NCBI GenBank assembly: GCA_019022495.1
Contig: JAFEKR010000015.1
Location: forward strand, 496,001 to 560,000
From: Epichloe hybrida
Lineage: Eukaryota > Ascomycota > Sordariomycetes > Hypocreales > Clavicipitaceae
Reading direction: 5' to 3'
DNA: 64,000 nt
In this document: one piece after another, positions 1-12,200 of the stretch
Numbering within the stretch: the stretch's first letter is position 1
Layout: each line of letters begins with the position of its first letter
Translations under genes and position numbers: made by a program
The notes under the pieces: generated by a model
Told to the model about the DNA's origin: nothing
What the model saw: only the letters and a program-made list of their open reading frames with translations
Databases searched by the model: none

Positions 1-954
1 GTATTGTGGGCTTCAAGCTCTCCTTTGTTGACGAATGCAGCCCGGCCTGGGAGCACAAAGTTGCGATACATGAAGTGTTGCAAACCAGGAAGCCAATTAT
101 TCTTGAAGCTGTCTTCCACATGCATATTTTCTGGCGATTTGAAGGCGCCAAGCTTTGCTAGAACAAATGCAGCTGGTTCGAAAATGTGCTCGGCAACCTT
201 TGACACATCATCCGGTCCTTGCAGATGAAGATCCCAGACTGTGGTGATGACCTGGACCCAGTTCTCGCAATCGCCTATTTGTTCGCGCCGATCGCTAGAC
301 AAGAGGGTTTGGCATATTTTTAAAGCCGGCGTGGCAATGGCCGTTGCATCAGCGGCTGATGTACAAAATAGGGATTTAATGTGTTCGGCTCCAGGTTTGT
401 CTCGCGAACATCTCTCCACAGTGCTGTCCAAGCGATCAAGGAGCCGTTTCACCGCGAAAAAAAGAGCTTTCGCGGTATCTAAGCAGCCCTCTTGGCTTCG
501 TAATAGATCCATAGAGAAGCTCGTTGTTGTCGATCGCTTGCGTTTAGACGGCGGCAATGAATCCGGGGACTCGACCGGCTTGGCCACGTCTTTTAGCGTT
601 TGCTGTAGTACCAGGAGGAACTTCCGGTCGGCAAGAGATTTCGCGAGCGAAAACAAAGGTATTCTCTGGAAGACGCAATCGAGAATCGTCCACGTAAGAG
701 GATATCGTCGCAATTTTTCGGCTGCTTCTGGAGAACCGGTCATGGATTTCAGAAGCCATCGCAAACTACTTTCTTCTGCGGCATGAAAGCTATTGTGAGG
801 AGTCGCAACTAGAAGATTCCACAGCGACTGGAGGGTTTCGCCATGATCTCCCGGCCCATTTTGATCCAGGCCTCGTACGGTCTTGACGAGATCCGTGTTG
901 TCCTGTAAAGGTCAGTCGTTGCATCTGCCATCGGTGAGAACATGTCCGTACCAT
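1..954 (-). CDS. Urb2/Npa2-like nucleolar protein, N-terminal part (partial)
   Basis: The gene runs off the left edge, so only the first ~300 residues are present. Exon 1 is just the start codon (952-954). A 49-nt intron (903-951; donor GTACGG, branch ACTGAC, acceptor TTACAG) joins in phase 0 to an exon open from 902 to position 1, starting MDNTDLVKTVRGLDQNG. The segment HAAEESSLRWLLKSM followed by a helical, leucine-rich stretch resembles the N-terminus of fungal Urb2/Npa2, a large nucleolar protein needed for early 60S pre-rRNA processing. The Urb2 C-terminal domain that would settle the identity lies outside the window. The translation contains a basic KRKR cluster at about residue 120. 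Divergent from mic10. The frame is secure; the name is inferred from remembered family similarity. Confidence 0.55.
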
Positions 955-1400
955 CGTCGGCTTTCTTTCCAGATGACCATGCACAGGTGAAATGATTTGA
1001 GAATATTACTGCATGAGATGCCAATTCAGATTCAACGTCAGCGCATGAAAATTAAAAAATTAAAATAAAATTCAGCCGGACGCTGACTGCCCCACGGCAC
1101 CTTTTACTGTTGTAGCTCTTTTACTTTTTGCACACACTGGGCCAAAAATTCCAAAAGTTCTGCCGGTCGCAACCAGCCCGCATGCAACCGCCCGGGCCCT
1201 CACCGCCCTCGGGCAACATGAGCCATTCGCCGACTGCTTTTCGTGACGATTGACATCATAACAGTCTCTCCAGACGAAGCTGCCGATAGCTCACAAGTGA
1301 CGGCTCATTTGCATCAACCTTGCCGAGAACGTAAGTTGCCAAAGCGGCTCTCCTTGATAACAATTACAAAAGGCTCATGCACTCTAATATAGCATTCACA
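955..1400. promoter_or_regulatory. Divergent intergenic region between Urb2-like gene and mic10
   Basis: No gene seen. It must hold both promoters. An A/T-rich tract at about 1048-1072 next to the Urb2-like start resembles the poly(dA-dT) elements of ribosome-biogenesis promoters, which is only an analogy. No clear TATA box. Confidence 0.5.
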
Positions 1401-1742
1401 ATGGCTGAGTCCGCCCCTGCATCTGCGCCATCGAGCGCCATTTCCAGACCTGTTAGCGAGGCACTCCTCAACGAGAAGGTAATATCAGTTCATTACGAGA
1501 AACATTTTCGAGGTCCATAATCTAATATGAGTGTCCGCGTATAGTGGGATCGTTGTCTGTCGAACTTTCTCGTCAAGTCTACCATTGGTCTCGGTTTTGG
1601 TGTCGTCTTCTCCGTCCTCCTGTTCAAGCGACGAGCGTTCCCTGCCTTCATTGGCGCTGGATTCGGTGCCGGCCGGGCTTACGAGGAGTGCAACTTCAGC
1701 TTGAAGATTGCCGCCCGCGATCTCAAGAAGCAAAGCGCATAA
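1401..1742 (+). CDS. MIC10: MICOS complex subunit Mic10
   Basis: Two exons (1401-1478, 1545-1742) encode 91 residues. Mic10 is a small inner-membrane protein that oligomerises to bend the membrane at mitochondrial crista junctions. The protein has a short polar N-terminus, a [11 protein letters not shown] segment, and two membrane helices carrying glycine motifs: GLGFG in the first and [14 protein letters not shown] in the second. These glycine-rich motifs are the family hallmark and mediate oligomerisation. A basic loop (KRRAFP) separates the helices, as expected for a hairpin with both ends in the intermembrane space. The length matches yeast Mic10 (about 97 residues). The intron has a GTAATA donor and a TATAG acceptor. 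The ATG at 1401 is the only one that fits the family length. Confidence 0.93.
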
Positions 1743-1986
1743 GTAGTTAATAAATCGAAAAAATCGTCGATCGAGGACACCACCATTGTATATCACGACA
1801 GTCGGGAAGCGATGGGAAATGGAGCAAGCAAGATAGAATATGGCATGAGCTCGGGGGTGAGCTCTGCCAGGGGTTAGCTGACTAGCCTAATTGAAGAATC
1901 AACCTCCTTTGTACAGCGTATCACATTATACAGCCGCCAGACTATCAACATTGCATTTTGGACCACGCAAGCTCTCTTTGGTCTGA

Positions 1987-2574
1987 TTAAGGATCGGAGT
2001 CTTCGGATTCTTGTGCCTCCAAATCGCAACTGTCATAACGGACGACAGCCCTTTCCGATCGTCTTGTGACCGTGCCGACTTTCTGCTCTCGTGCTGTGCT
2101 TGTGCTGGAGGCTGGCGACTCCAAGTCGCCCGAGTCGGACTCGTCGGAATCTATGATGTATTCCAAGGCTTGATTACCCGCCTCTCGCGAAATTCCTGCA
2201 GTATTTGAGAACGAGTCATCTGCGGCCCTCTGACCCGGTGCATTGTCTCGATTCGGAATTGCCAATGGCATCAACTTTTCCAAGCTTGTAAGCTCCCTCT
2301 TGACGTCCTCTGCAACTGATATGCTTCGTCGCCGGACCTGATCAAAGAGGTTCTCGTCGTCTCGATACGGTTCTAGAGGACCAGCATCCCACCGCTCACT
2401 CCAGGATCCTCCCCACGCGGTGGCATGGCGGCTTACGGCAGGCCTGTGCGACTGCTTGAGACTGACACAGACCAGGACCAGGACTGCCAGTAAAGAAACG
2501 AGGACGAGCACTGCAGCAGCCAAAAGGATGATCTCCAACCTGCCATTCTCTAGTGTGTGATTCGTCTTGGACAT
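1987..2574 (-). CDS. Small single-pass membrane protein, unknown function
   Basis: One uninterrupted 195-residue frame from an ATG at 2574. After a short polar N-terminus (MSKTNHTLENGRLE) there is one strong hydrophobic helix at about residues 14-37 (LLAAAVLVLVSLLAVLVLV), then a long hydrophilic tail rich in Ser, Asp, Glu and Arg. The tail contains acidic clusters (DSDESDSGDLESP) and ends in ESEDSDP. This looks like a signal-anchored protein with a disordered, probably phosphorylated cytosolic tail. I do not recognise a family. The 3' end is 244 bp from the mic10 stop in convergent orientation. The helix plus codon use support a real gene. Confidence 0.6.
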   Translation of the reverse strand: MSKTNHTLENGRLEIILLAAAVLVLVSLLAVLVLVCVSLKQSHRPAVSRHATAWGGSWSERWDAGPLEPYRDDENLFDQVRRRSISVAEDVKRELTSLEKLMPLAIPNRDNAPGQRAADDSFSNTAGISREAGNQALEYIIDSDESDSGDLESPASSTSTAREQKVGTVTRRSERAVVRYDSCDLEAQESEDSDP

Positions 2575-4099
2575 TGGTACTACTTAAGATTTGTAATTGT
2601 CGCTCTTCGCCCTCCTGGCTTTGAAATACTCGAGAAGCAAAACGAAAAGGGCTGTCGTGACGATGCCCTCGGAGCTATTATAGAAACAGTGAAATTGTGG
2701 TATGGAAGGTCTCGCGTTCTTTTCAGGGTGTAATATTACTATTTCAAAGTATATTTCAACGGGTGCAAGGCGATATCATATTAAGGAATGTGGGCAACAA
2801 AAAAACAAACAATCACGGATGCATCGAGATGCCGACCCAAAAGCATGCAAGTCGAGTGAGATACTTGACACATCGCAGTGAGGCAGGAACTATCTAGCCC
2901 CACGGCGAGCCGCATAAGCAGTCAGAGTTTGTGGCCTCTCCAAGTTTCAATCTCTTCTTGGGAAGGAACTCTGCATCGAAAGCCGGTGCTTACCACGAGA
3001 GAATACATCAAGAGAGAAACACCGCGTGATAAACAGTTCAATCCAATTGTCCCATCGAGAGCCAAGCGCATTAAGTATTGTTTCACCGCTATGACCCTGC
3101 CGTTGCAAGCTTCGCGTTCACAACGATGCCACAACATGGCCTCACAACCCAACACCTACCCACAAGTGATCCCCTACGCACTGTCAAAGCAAAGAAGCCG
3201 AAACCGAAGCCAAAGATCTGTCGGAAGCACCACCAAGTCGAGGAGATATCCAATCAATCTCGCCATCAATAGTTAAAGGCAATACAGTCCGTTACTCTGG
3301 CACGCAAATATGACCGGTAGCAAGTTGGCGAAGTCATTACCGGTTGATTAATCGTGCACGAATGTATGTGTGTAAAGAAGAAGAGGAGAAGGAAAAAGAT
3401 TGGGTCGCAGATGCTGGTAGTGATAGAAGAGCCTGCGAAGCGCACCACGACACCATCACGTGATGTACATGGTTCCACTACAAAGACCAGAAAACAAAAT
3501 TCTCCCAACGCCAAACCCTGATTCTCTTCTTCTACTCTTCAACAACCTCGTTCAATCGCAAGCTGCACAAAGCTTCATCCCGCTGATTGAGAGCTCGAAG
3601 TCTTTGGGCTTGGAGTCAGGTGGACTTTCGTTTCATGCAAGCGCATCCTTGATTCAGTCCTCACTCGACGCGTTTTGATTTATAGCGCTGTAGGACCTCC
3701 ACTCCGTTTCCTTTGGACTCCGTCTCCATTCTCGGATAGCTTGTTGATGCGAAGAGTTTTCACGTTCTTGTATCCGATCATCGTGATATACCCACAATTT
3801 GCCTACACCTCGCTGCTTTTGATGCGCAAGCGTGTAACATTTCATTATTCGTTCGTACGTGGGAGAACAATCCAAGGTCTAGACAACCAGTCCGCTCCAC
3901 CCTGAACCCATAGATACAAAGTGTGGCTTCAGGACTAGAATCGGGCAAACATGCTTTCTTGTCACAACATTGCCGTGCATGTGTGTGTTCGTTTCTGTTC
4001 TAATTATGCATGCTCACAGTAAGTCGTGAATCGCGTTCGAAACCAGAAAAAATGAAACAAATCCACGTCGACCGAGGACATCTGCCACGCCAATTGGCT
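2575..4099. other. Intergenic region, no gene supported
   Basis: About 1.5 kb between the start of the small membrane-protein gene and the 3' end of the Zn2Cys6 gene. Open frames of up to 132 codons exist but show no family resemblance and overlap in several phases. The first few hundred bases presumably hold the membrane-protein promoter. Nothing else recognisable. Confidence 0.5.
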
Positions 4100-6636
4100 T
4101 CATATTTGCCCACCAAAAATGATATTCTCGTTCGTGAAAGACAGTAAAAACTTGGCCACCAGTCGACCAGTGTATAGAAACGAGCTATCAATTGGATGGA
4201 AATGCTCGCCTCGGTTCAGGATGATCTCGTCATCTGCGAGGAATTGGAGATCTTGCCCTGCAAAGCGAACGAATTAGCATACAGGCCTCAGGAGTATCAT
4301 GATTCGATATGGTTGAGTAAACTTACAGTACTCTCCATGGAGAAGCTCCCTCATGCTCCTGACCATCTCTACCGCTGGCCCATCCAGCTCTCCATGCTCC
4401 ATAAAACCATCGTCAAATAACGGATTGAAACTCTTGGTATTCGCATCCCTTGCGTGGGTCTGGTAGATATTGTGGAACTGAAAGGCAAATTGTTTGAACG
4501 GCATATTCTCCAGCTCTTTACAAATTGTGAGTGCAAAATCCTTTGTGTACTCGGGCGGCGACGTATTCCTCCGGTTAATTTCATTCTGGGAGAGGGCAAA
4601 ATTCTCGGCCGTCGTCTCGACAGCTTCCATGAAGAGACAGAGCACTAGGAACGCCGCTGTACAAGGGGCCCATTCTCGACGGTGCTTCGGTTTCAGGGAC
4701 TTGGAGAACATCTCAAAGATTTGCTGCATTTCACGCATGATGAGATCGTCGATGAGAGATTTTATCTGGCGCGCGAGAACACGGGGCGTGACCCAAGGGG
4801 TGTTCTGAGGCACGAGAGCGGAGGACTGGAGAGCGAGGATGGACTTGTTGGTGAGGCATAGATGGCGCGTCATGATAAAGTGCTTCGCGTAGATGGACAG
4901 AGCGCGCTTGACCAAGTGTGACTTTGGCCCTTGGTTAGGTATTTGAAAATCGTTTCATCACATTGGTCTTCTCGAAGTAAGAGAAGGAGGAAATGGTCGA
5001 GGGCACTCACATCGGATTGTTTCGAATACGTCTGGACGATTCTCAATATCTTCATCGGCAGCTGGGTACTCCTCAGCGAGTCGGTGACTTGCTCCGCAAA
5101 GACGGGCTCGTTGATGATGTCCTGAATATACGCCTTGACTCGCTTGCGAAGATCGTCTCTTTGTGCAACGGTATTGGACTCGAGTCCAATAGGCGCACTA
5201 CCACTTGATTGGAGATTGGCCCGACCCTGATCCGTATTCATATGCCAGTGCTGCAGAACGTCACACGTCTTCGCTGCAAAGAACTTGGCTTTGACACTCA
5301 ACACGGCGCTGAATCGCGGTCCCGAAAACAACTCGACCTCACATGGTTGCTCAACGCCTCCTACACGGAACCCATCCACATTGTCTCTCAAGAATTTGGC
5401 CATCTCCTGCTTTCGGAAGTGCGAGCGAATAAAGCCTGGAAACAGAACTGGGATGAAATCCTGGAACTGCCAGCATACTACCTGAGGAACGTGCAACATA
5501 AGCCTCTTGCAATGCTTGCACGGCCGTTCCTTATCACACTTGACTTTTCGGCTGTGACAGCAGAAACAAGCGCCCAGCCTACGAACCTGAAGGGCATTTT
5601 TCTTGGTCTCGTTGGCAAGGGGCCCCTTCCGCCCGCGCTGTGTGGCACGCATGGCGTCGAAACACTCGAATGGATTGGGTCGGCCGACCTGGGCATTGAT
5701 GGAGTTTGGTGTCATGATGACAAATTTTCCTGACGACTCTGCTTGACGCTTCTCAACCTTGCCATCTTTGACTTTGTGCATCGTAAGAGGTGATTTCAAT
5801 CTCAATGACGATGGTGACGACGATGTTGTTTCAGCCTTGACGGGCGGTGATATCTGTGGCGAGGATATAGACGATGTAGACGGCGCGCTGTTGCTTACGT
5901 GGGGCGAAGGGATTAATTCTTCGAAGGAGATCATCTGCGCGTTTGGTGCATTCGAACTTTCGGCATTCCATGACGCTATAGCCATGGAATTCTGGGGAAA
6001 GAGAGGCTGAGTTGTAAAGTTGTCTGCCTGAGCAACCGAGGAGGTCGAGTGGTCTTCCACTGACGAGAAGAAATCTGCCTGGAAGTCTGTCATAAACGGC
6101 GCCATATCTAGAGACAAGTACCACTCAACGGGTCAGCTTTTCTCATAATTTCCAATCTTTCCTTGGTTTTTCCTTTCTGCGAGTTTTTTTTTTTTTTTCC
6201 CTTCTTGTATGACGAACGGCCATGCCCGTTCAAACTCACCATTCAGCTCCTGTTGCGTCAACTCCCTCTCCGTCCCTGAGAATAAATACTGCTGAGGTGT
6301 AAAGAACGATGGCCCTCCCGAGCTCGCCGCTACTGGATTATTCGTGAACTGGTCGTTCTGTCCAGGGAATGTCGACCCTGCGGGCAAGAACATGGTCTGA
6401 TCCATTTCCACCAGCGACGAAGGCGACACTGAAGCCTGCGGCGGCGTCGAGCGCGGATGACCAACAATAGCATACCCATTTAAGCTGCCACTCGCAGGGC
6501 TGGGAAGAAATCCCACTGATCCCGGTGCTGATGCGCCGCTGGAATAATCGAGGTACTGCCATGGCTCGTCGTCGCCCGTAGAGTCAAAGTCGTAGAGCGG
6601 CGAGTGAGGGGATGTATGAGACGTGACGGATGCCAT
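4100..6636 (-). CDS. Zn(II)2Cys6 fungal transcription factor
   Basis: Four exons (6240-6636, 5011-6107, 4327-4921, 4100-4257) give 748 residues. All donors are good (GTGAGT, GTGAGT, GTAAGT) and phases agree. Residues 1-270 are Ser/Pro-rich and disordered. A binuclear zinc cluster follows: C-x2-C-x6-C-x5-C-x2-C (core CFCCHSRKVKCDKERPC), with the last Cys 11 residues later in VPQVVCWQFQDF. The VPxxxCWQF-DF then VLFPGFIRSHF extension defines a Pezizomycotina subgroup of these regulators. The C-terminus ends in a conserved YTGRLVAKFLLSF block and FGGQI. The protein should bind DNA in the nucleus; its targets cannot be read here. The final exon was recognised because the frame continues the family C-terminus after a TTTGCAG acceptor. 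Confidence 0.9.
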
Positions 6637-8108
6637 GTCGTTCGAGAGAGTCTCGAGTTCCAGAGATGCGTTCCTTCTGCGGCTTTTTTTTGTGACGGAA
6701 AGTGACTTTGTAATTGGAAAAAAGACACCTCACCTGTCGTGGTGCCCTGTTTCAAGAACCAGCTCACTTCTGCAGGCCCGGAAAGCTGTAATAAGCGCTT
6801 CGTGTGTCTCGTTTCGCCTTTCGGGCACAATCAACGAGTCGACTCTTCTTCTTACTTTCGAAATCGAGTGCGTCTACGTGTGATCAAAATTGCAGGCGAC
6901 ATATTGTATATTACATCGAAAATAACTTGATGGGGTGCAGCGAGTTTAAAAGAGTCGCAACTCATGGTGGTTGCGCATTCGCCTCTTCATGCGATTGGGA
7001 CCATGAGGCGCTATACCGGAATGGAACACCGAACGAATTTGGCTGAAGGACAAGAAAGCCTTGGACTGGGCTTCTCAGAGCCAGTCACTGGGCCACATGC
7101 AGCCTCGAATGGAATGCACCTTTGGCGGCTGAGCATCCCATCCATGCTGGCTGGATGACAATGAAGGACAAAACTGGAAACTTGCTCCCTCGATCTCGGA
7201 CAAATCAATGGCCGGAAGGCCGTATGGCACCTTCACACCTTGAATGCGTGTTTATCACCAACAGCTTCGGACTCGAAGTGCATCCATTGCCCAGGCCTGT
7301 GCCCGATACCAATATATACACAAAAGAATTCACTTGGATTTTCAAGTTTGTGAGTGTTCCTAGGCCAATATTCAGTGGTCATCAGTTCGACCCAGTGATC
7401 TAATGTACATCCAACAGTGACTTCTCCATCACATCATGCCCGGCCACACGCAGCACGCTCAGTATTACGCACCACAGTAGATAGAATTCAACAACTCTTG
7501 ACACGAACACCTGTCACAGGCACAAATATCAAGGCACAAATTCCGCAACAGAATCAATGCCTGCAGTTCATGCTAGAACAGGACCAGAAGACAAAACAGA
7601 CAAACAGAAAGATACATGATATAATCCAAATGTACTGCCGTCCTGCCATCCTGCCAAAAAAAAAAAAAAAAAAAAAAAAAAAAACACAGAACGAGACCCG
7701 ATTTGTAGCCGCCTGCCGTGGCTTGATTGGGAAAAGGAATGATTTCCTCCCGCAACGAGCGTACCAGCCGTGTTGTGTAGTGTCCATTGTCCCCCTCCGA
7801 AAAAGAAAAAAAAAGATAAAGAGACATTATCGTAAAAGCATATCGTTTCCCCCATGTGGCCGTAGAGTCGTGTAGCCCCATATAGCTAGCTGTGTAACTG
7901 TATCGTTCGAGATGAACATGATAGAAATGGGGAGGAAACTCCGAATAGGTCCCCTGACCTCCTTCGCATTTCAAACTTTCAATCTTGCGATCCGTTGTCA
8001 AGAAAATCTCCTCTCACTAGGCAAGATTTCAGTCATATTGTACTGCAATCTGGTGTATATTTCTAAAAACGTGGGAGTCGTCGACATAGTTAAAGTCGCG
8101 ACAAAACT
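6637..8108. other. Intergenic region between two minus-strand genes
   Basis: No gene supported. It should hold the promoter of the Zn2Cys6 gene (next to 6637) and the 3' UTR of the orphan ending at 8109. It contains a 29-bp A run, listed separately. Open frames here derive mostly from that low-complexity tract. Confidence 0.5.
7656..7684. repeat. 29-bp uninterrupted poly(A)/poly(T) tract
   Basis: Twenty-nine consecutive A residues on the + strand, so a T tract in the transcribed direction about 425 bp past the stop of the minus-strand orphan gene. Probably a slippage-prone tract in or after its 3' UTR. No duplicated flanks of a retroposed copy seen. Confidence 0.9.
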
Positions 8109-9296
8109 TTAGGATCGGAATCGCCCCTTGGTGCGTTCCAGGATCCTGGTTTCCGTATCAACGTATAATCGGTCAAGGTAGTCCATGGCCGATGCATCCT
8201 TGAGAATCTTGGCGACCTGAATTCCAGCTGAAATGAGCTGCAGAATGTTTCGGTCGTCTTTCAAAGGACGACTTTGGTGCTTGGCGGCGTGACGCATTTC
8301 CAACGAATTTTCCAAAATCGTGACAAATTGCTTGATTTGGCCATTGTACAGCACTCTGGCGGGAATCCGTCGCTTGGTGGCCAGTCTCTTGAGCAGGTAC
8401 ACCCACTCCGTCCACTCTCGGTCTTGTGGCCGTTCCACAGGCCTCATGTCCTGAGTCAGAGGAATGGGAAACTGGTACTTGGCAACAAAGTCAAAGGCGC
8501 ACTGCGAAAGTCGATCGTTGACTTGGGTCAACACGGTGTCCTGCTCTTGCACATGAAGATTGGTGGGTAGATGCGGCAGCTCCCGCTCTTGCATGTCGAT
8601 GAGCTCTTGTGGAGGACGCTGGAGAAACTGGTGAGGACCATCGAATTCATCTCGATTGGACGGCCGCCGCTGCGACCCTCGTTTGCCGCCAGATCGTGGT
8701 TTTTGGCCAGGGCTGCCCAAGCCCATCACATTTTCGACAGAGTAATCGGATAGGCTGGGTGACGCAACAATGTCTTCGAGCGATCCAGTTGGCGAGTAAC
8801 GTCCATGGCTGTCCCATGAGGCAGCCTTGTCTGGGTTCTGATAGCTACCTAGTGCTGGGCCTATGGCCGATGCGCCCACTAGTTGCGAACGAGAGGCGTA
8901 GTCGTTGGGAGAAGCAGATGACGAGGTGTCTACCCGCGAGCTGTAGCCGTTTGCACCCCTAGGTACGACAGTAGTCTGGTTGTAAGAGTTCCCATTGTAG
9001 TTGATGCCACTAAGACCAATGTTAATCCCCACTGTTCACAGAGTAACGAAGCTCGATGTTGAGGGCTCTGGGGCTCAGGGGCTCTGCGTCTTACTTGGGA
9101 TGAGTGTAGAAACCATTGCCAAATCCAGCGCTGCCGTAAGGATCAGCTAATGCACTGCGTTCATTGTCAGCTGTCATGTAATATTGTCTCACGCGGCATG
9201 GCCCATCCCGCACCTCTGAGATTTGTTCCATGGGTCTCTGGCAGCGACAGAGCTGGTGTAGGCCAATGTGGATGGCGGCATGTCTCCGGGAATCAT
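8109..9296 (-). CDS. Conserved fungal protein with disordered N-terminus and helical C-terminal domain
   Basis: Three exons (9214-9296, 9095-9154, 8109-9009) give 347 residues. Splices were chosen to keep frame: donors GTGCGG and GTAAGA, acceptors ACGCAG and TCTTAG. The N-terminal ~150 residues are Ser/Asn/Gly/Tyr-rich and probably disordered, with a basic stretch (GGKRGSQRRPSNR). Residues ~170-345 form a compact, highly helical domain with very regular codon use, including REWTEWVYLLKRLATKRR, GQIKQFVTILENSLEMR and DDRNILQLISAGIQVAK. I take this as a conserved Pezizomycotina domain, but I cannot name it. No enzyme motif, membrane helix or signal peptide. The very long upstream region shared with a C2H2 regulator suggests a developmental or regulatory role; that is inference only. 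Confidence 0.75.
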
Positions 9297-12200
9297 GCTG
9301 CAACGACACGATCAAGAGAAAAGGTCTCCTGCACGATTTACCCCGGGCGGAATCAACACTCCCGGGGACAGAGAACTTTATAAGACACGGCGAATGAAAA
9401 GTGAAAACAAAAGAAAAATACCAAACGCGCTGTGAAGCTAGCGTGTGGTTGTCTCCACGGTTTTTTTCTCCCAAATATCCCAAGGACGGGCAAGTCCTGA
9501 TGCAAACAATGGTCTTATGTCTATTGATGGAGCAAAACCCAGGTAAGTCCAGTGCAGGGATCCAAAAAAAAAAAAAAGAAGGGAAATCCAATTGGCTCGG
9601 TCAACGCATGAGTTGGATGACAATCCGGGCAGTTAAGGTAATTCCTGGCGGCTGCTGAGAGCGGTGTGATCCGAAGCGCAGGTGACCAAGAAAAGTCCAC
9701 AATGACCAAGTCGACAGGATGTGGCCGCTTGGTGCAAGAGAAAGGCACTGAATTAAGTGCAATAAACTCCGTTATAGACCTGGGTCCTGTCCAGGCTGGA
9801 TTGAAAACCCCTTTGGGGTACTTCCGAGATGGCGTATATAAAAATAAAAAAAGGGGGGGACTGGGGGGGCTGGGGGAGAGGCAGCCTACAACGGGATGAT
9901 GGTGTCGATGATGACGATAATTGGAAGCACCGAACTGAGATCCAAGATATAGTGTTCGATGGCTGCTTGAAAGGAATAAAAGTAAGAGTCCGGGTTCAGG
10001 ATAGGTTGAGAGGAACGTAGATGTTATATGTTCCATCGTGAACTGCCACGCGACCATATGGAGCCGACGGGCACACACCCAACGAGGCGAAACAGGACAA
10101 CCAGCTGGTAATAGCAAGGTAGGCAGGGCAGGGGATAAATTAGCGGGGGTAAAGACCCTTGTCGAATAATAATGAGAGAAATGGCGCGGCGGATGGACAA
10201 TCATGGCTGCGACATCCCTACTGCGTCATCCCTACAGGCACAAGCTGCTTCATGGAGTCTCATCAATGCCGGTGCTGGTACCCTGCTGCCCTGTTTGGCT
10301 TCCCCTGGCCCGGATACGGAGTACTCCGTATCCAACTTGTATTTTCGTATTTGAAATGACCCGTGCGTGGCGTTTTGTTGCTTACCGTCAGGCCTCTGAC
10401 ATGATACTCGTGCGAGTAACATTGAACTTGGTAGTACGGGAGACACTGCGTACTCAGCAGAGCGCCGACGGCCCGGCTCTGGGGGATAACTTTGGACTCG
10501 AGGCGGGAACACGGTGCCACGACAACAGACAGGTAGATCCAGCTGGTTTCGCCCTGATCCTGCGATCAAGGCACCAGCGCCCGAGTGGCCAATTTCGGGA
10601 ATCACGACTTGCGGCAAACACCCTGCCGAAACCCTGGCTTGAGCTCCATCTGCCGTCGTCATCTCCAACGGCGGGGACAATCTGGCTACGGTGCATGCAA
10701 GCCATTCCTCTACATGTAGATGCCGATACTGCATGGGCAGCATGGATAGCATCAGTTCTGCTGGAAGCAAGAGGGATAATTGTACGGATAATACCCATAA
10801 TACCCCGTATCGCGGGCTGAAGGTACATGGTTCAAATCAGGTCAATGAATGGCGCGTTGGCGACCCCAACAAACACCCAACAAACACAACGATGGCTGGC
10901 ATCAGGTCAGGCGTGCCTGACAAGCGCTCCAGATGCGGGTCGCCATGCATGGCTCTTTCTAGATCCCAGTGACTTGCGCGCTACCAGCAAATCCTCCCTG
11001 GTGGCCCGGGTTAGACGGGTCCCGAGTACGTCTCTCCGATCCAGCCGCCAGCTCTTAGCTGCCAGCTGCCAGGCGCCGTCATGACAGGCGTTGCGCACTT
11101 GTTGGGCTCACACTCTCCTCGCTTGTCTGCTCAATTACTCAGCTCGTGCTGAACCGCAAAGCTCGTGACAAAAAGTTTGGTATCCTACATGTATGTACAA
11201 GTCCCTCCTGCCCCCAACCCCCTTCTCTGTTGAGCTCCGCCTCGTTTTTCCCTCACTGACAAATGTCATCAAAGTATAATAATTCTGGAATTAGAGAGGC
11301 AGACGCTACGCAATGCCTGAACAACCTCATCAATAGAAGAATCATGAAGACCCGACAATTCTCTGTCACTCGGCATCCGCACGTTCCGGATCACCCAGCC
11401 GTCACCCCTTCGTCATGTCATGGACGTGAACTCCAGCGGATGGCCCGAGGCAATTGGGCATCGTTCGAGTTGTTGCCCAAGTCAGCAGCTTACGAGTCGC
11501 GCACATCACCAAGCTGAGTGGGACCGAAGACAGTTCAGCATCCAACCTGAGTATGTATCCGATTCTGAACAGGGGTCTTCCCTGAGCATGATCCACGCTA
11601 CCGATAAAGAAAATCACTAACACTTTGGGTGCCACATATGGAAAATTTGCATTCATTCTAATAAAGCACAATGTGCTTCGTCGGCTGCAACGCTGGCATG
11701 CAATATCATCTACAACTAAAAAGAGCGAAGAGCTACGTGGGCTCGCGGGTAGTTCCTCATTTTTGTTGCCAAACAATACAGTTATCGAAGACTTGCTATT
11801 ATTATTATCGAGGTACTTCATGCTATCGCTGCGGTTATCATGCCAGATCTAGCGTGTCAGCAACGTAACATGAACGACACCAAAATCATCTATTTGGGCC
11901 CATGATGCCCGACCATGCCACTTCGGTGCCTGGCTTCGCTAATTTCTGGTATGTGTTGTGTCGGAAACATTACATAAGTGAGTTGGGCTGTGAATTAACG
12001 TTCGGCCTTAGTTGCGGGGCATGCGCTATGTCGAACATAATAAGGATGGCACCGCCATTGAGGTGTTGCATCCTGCTACCTGTCATTTTCGAACCGACAG
12101 CCACGAAATTTGGCATCGCTCAAGTGATTTGGCCATGTGCTTGACTGGGCTACTTCACTAGTTCCTTCGGCTGGCTGCTGGCTGCTGATTCTATTTGGAA

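Noticed and set aside
9521..10204. 227-codon minus-strand frame
   Set aside because: Low-complexity, crosses G/C homopolymers, no family resemblance and starts from a non-ATG codon or weak context.
10203..10820. 205-codon plus-strand frame overlapping a 189-codon minus frame
   Set aside because: GC-driven mirror frames over the palindrome region with no recognisable motifs.
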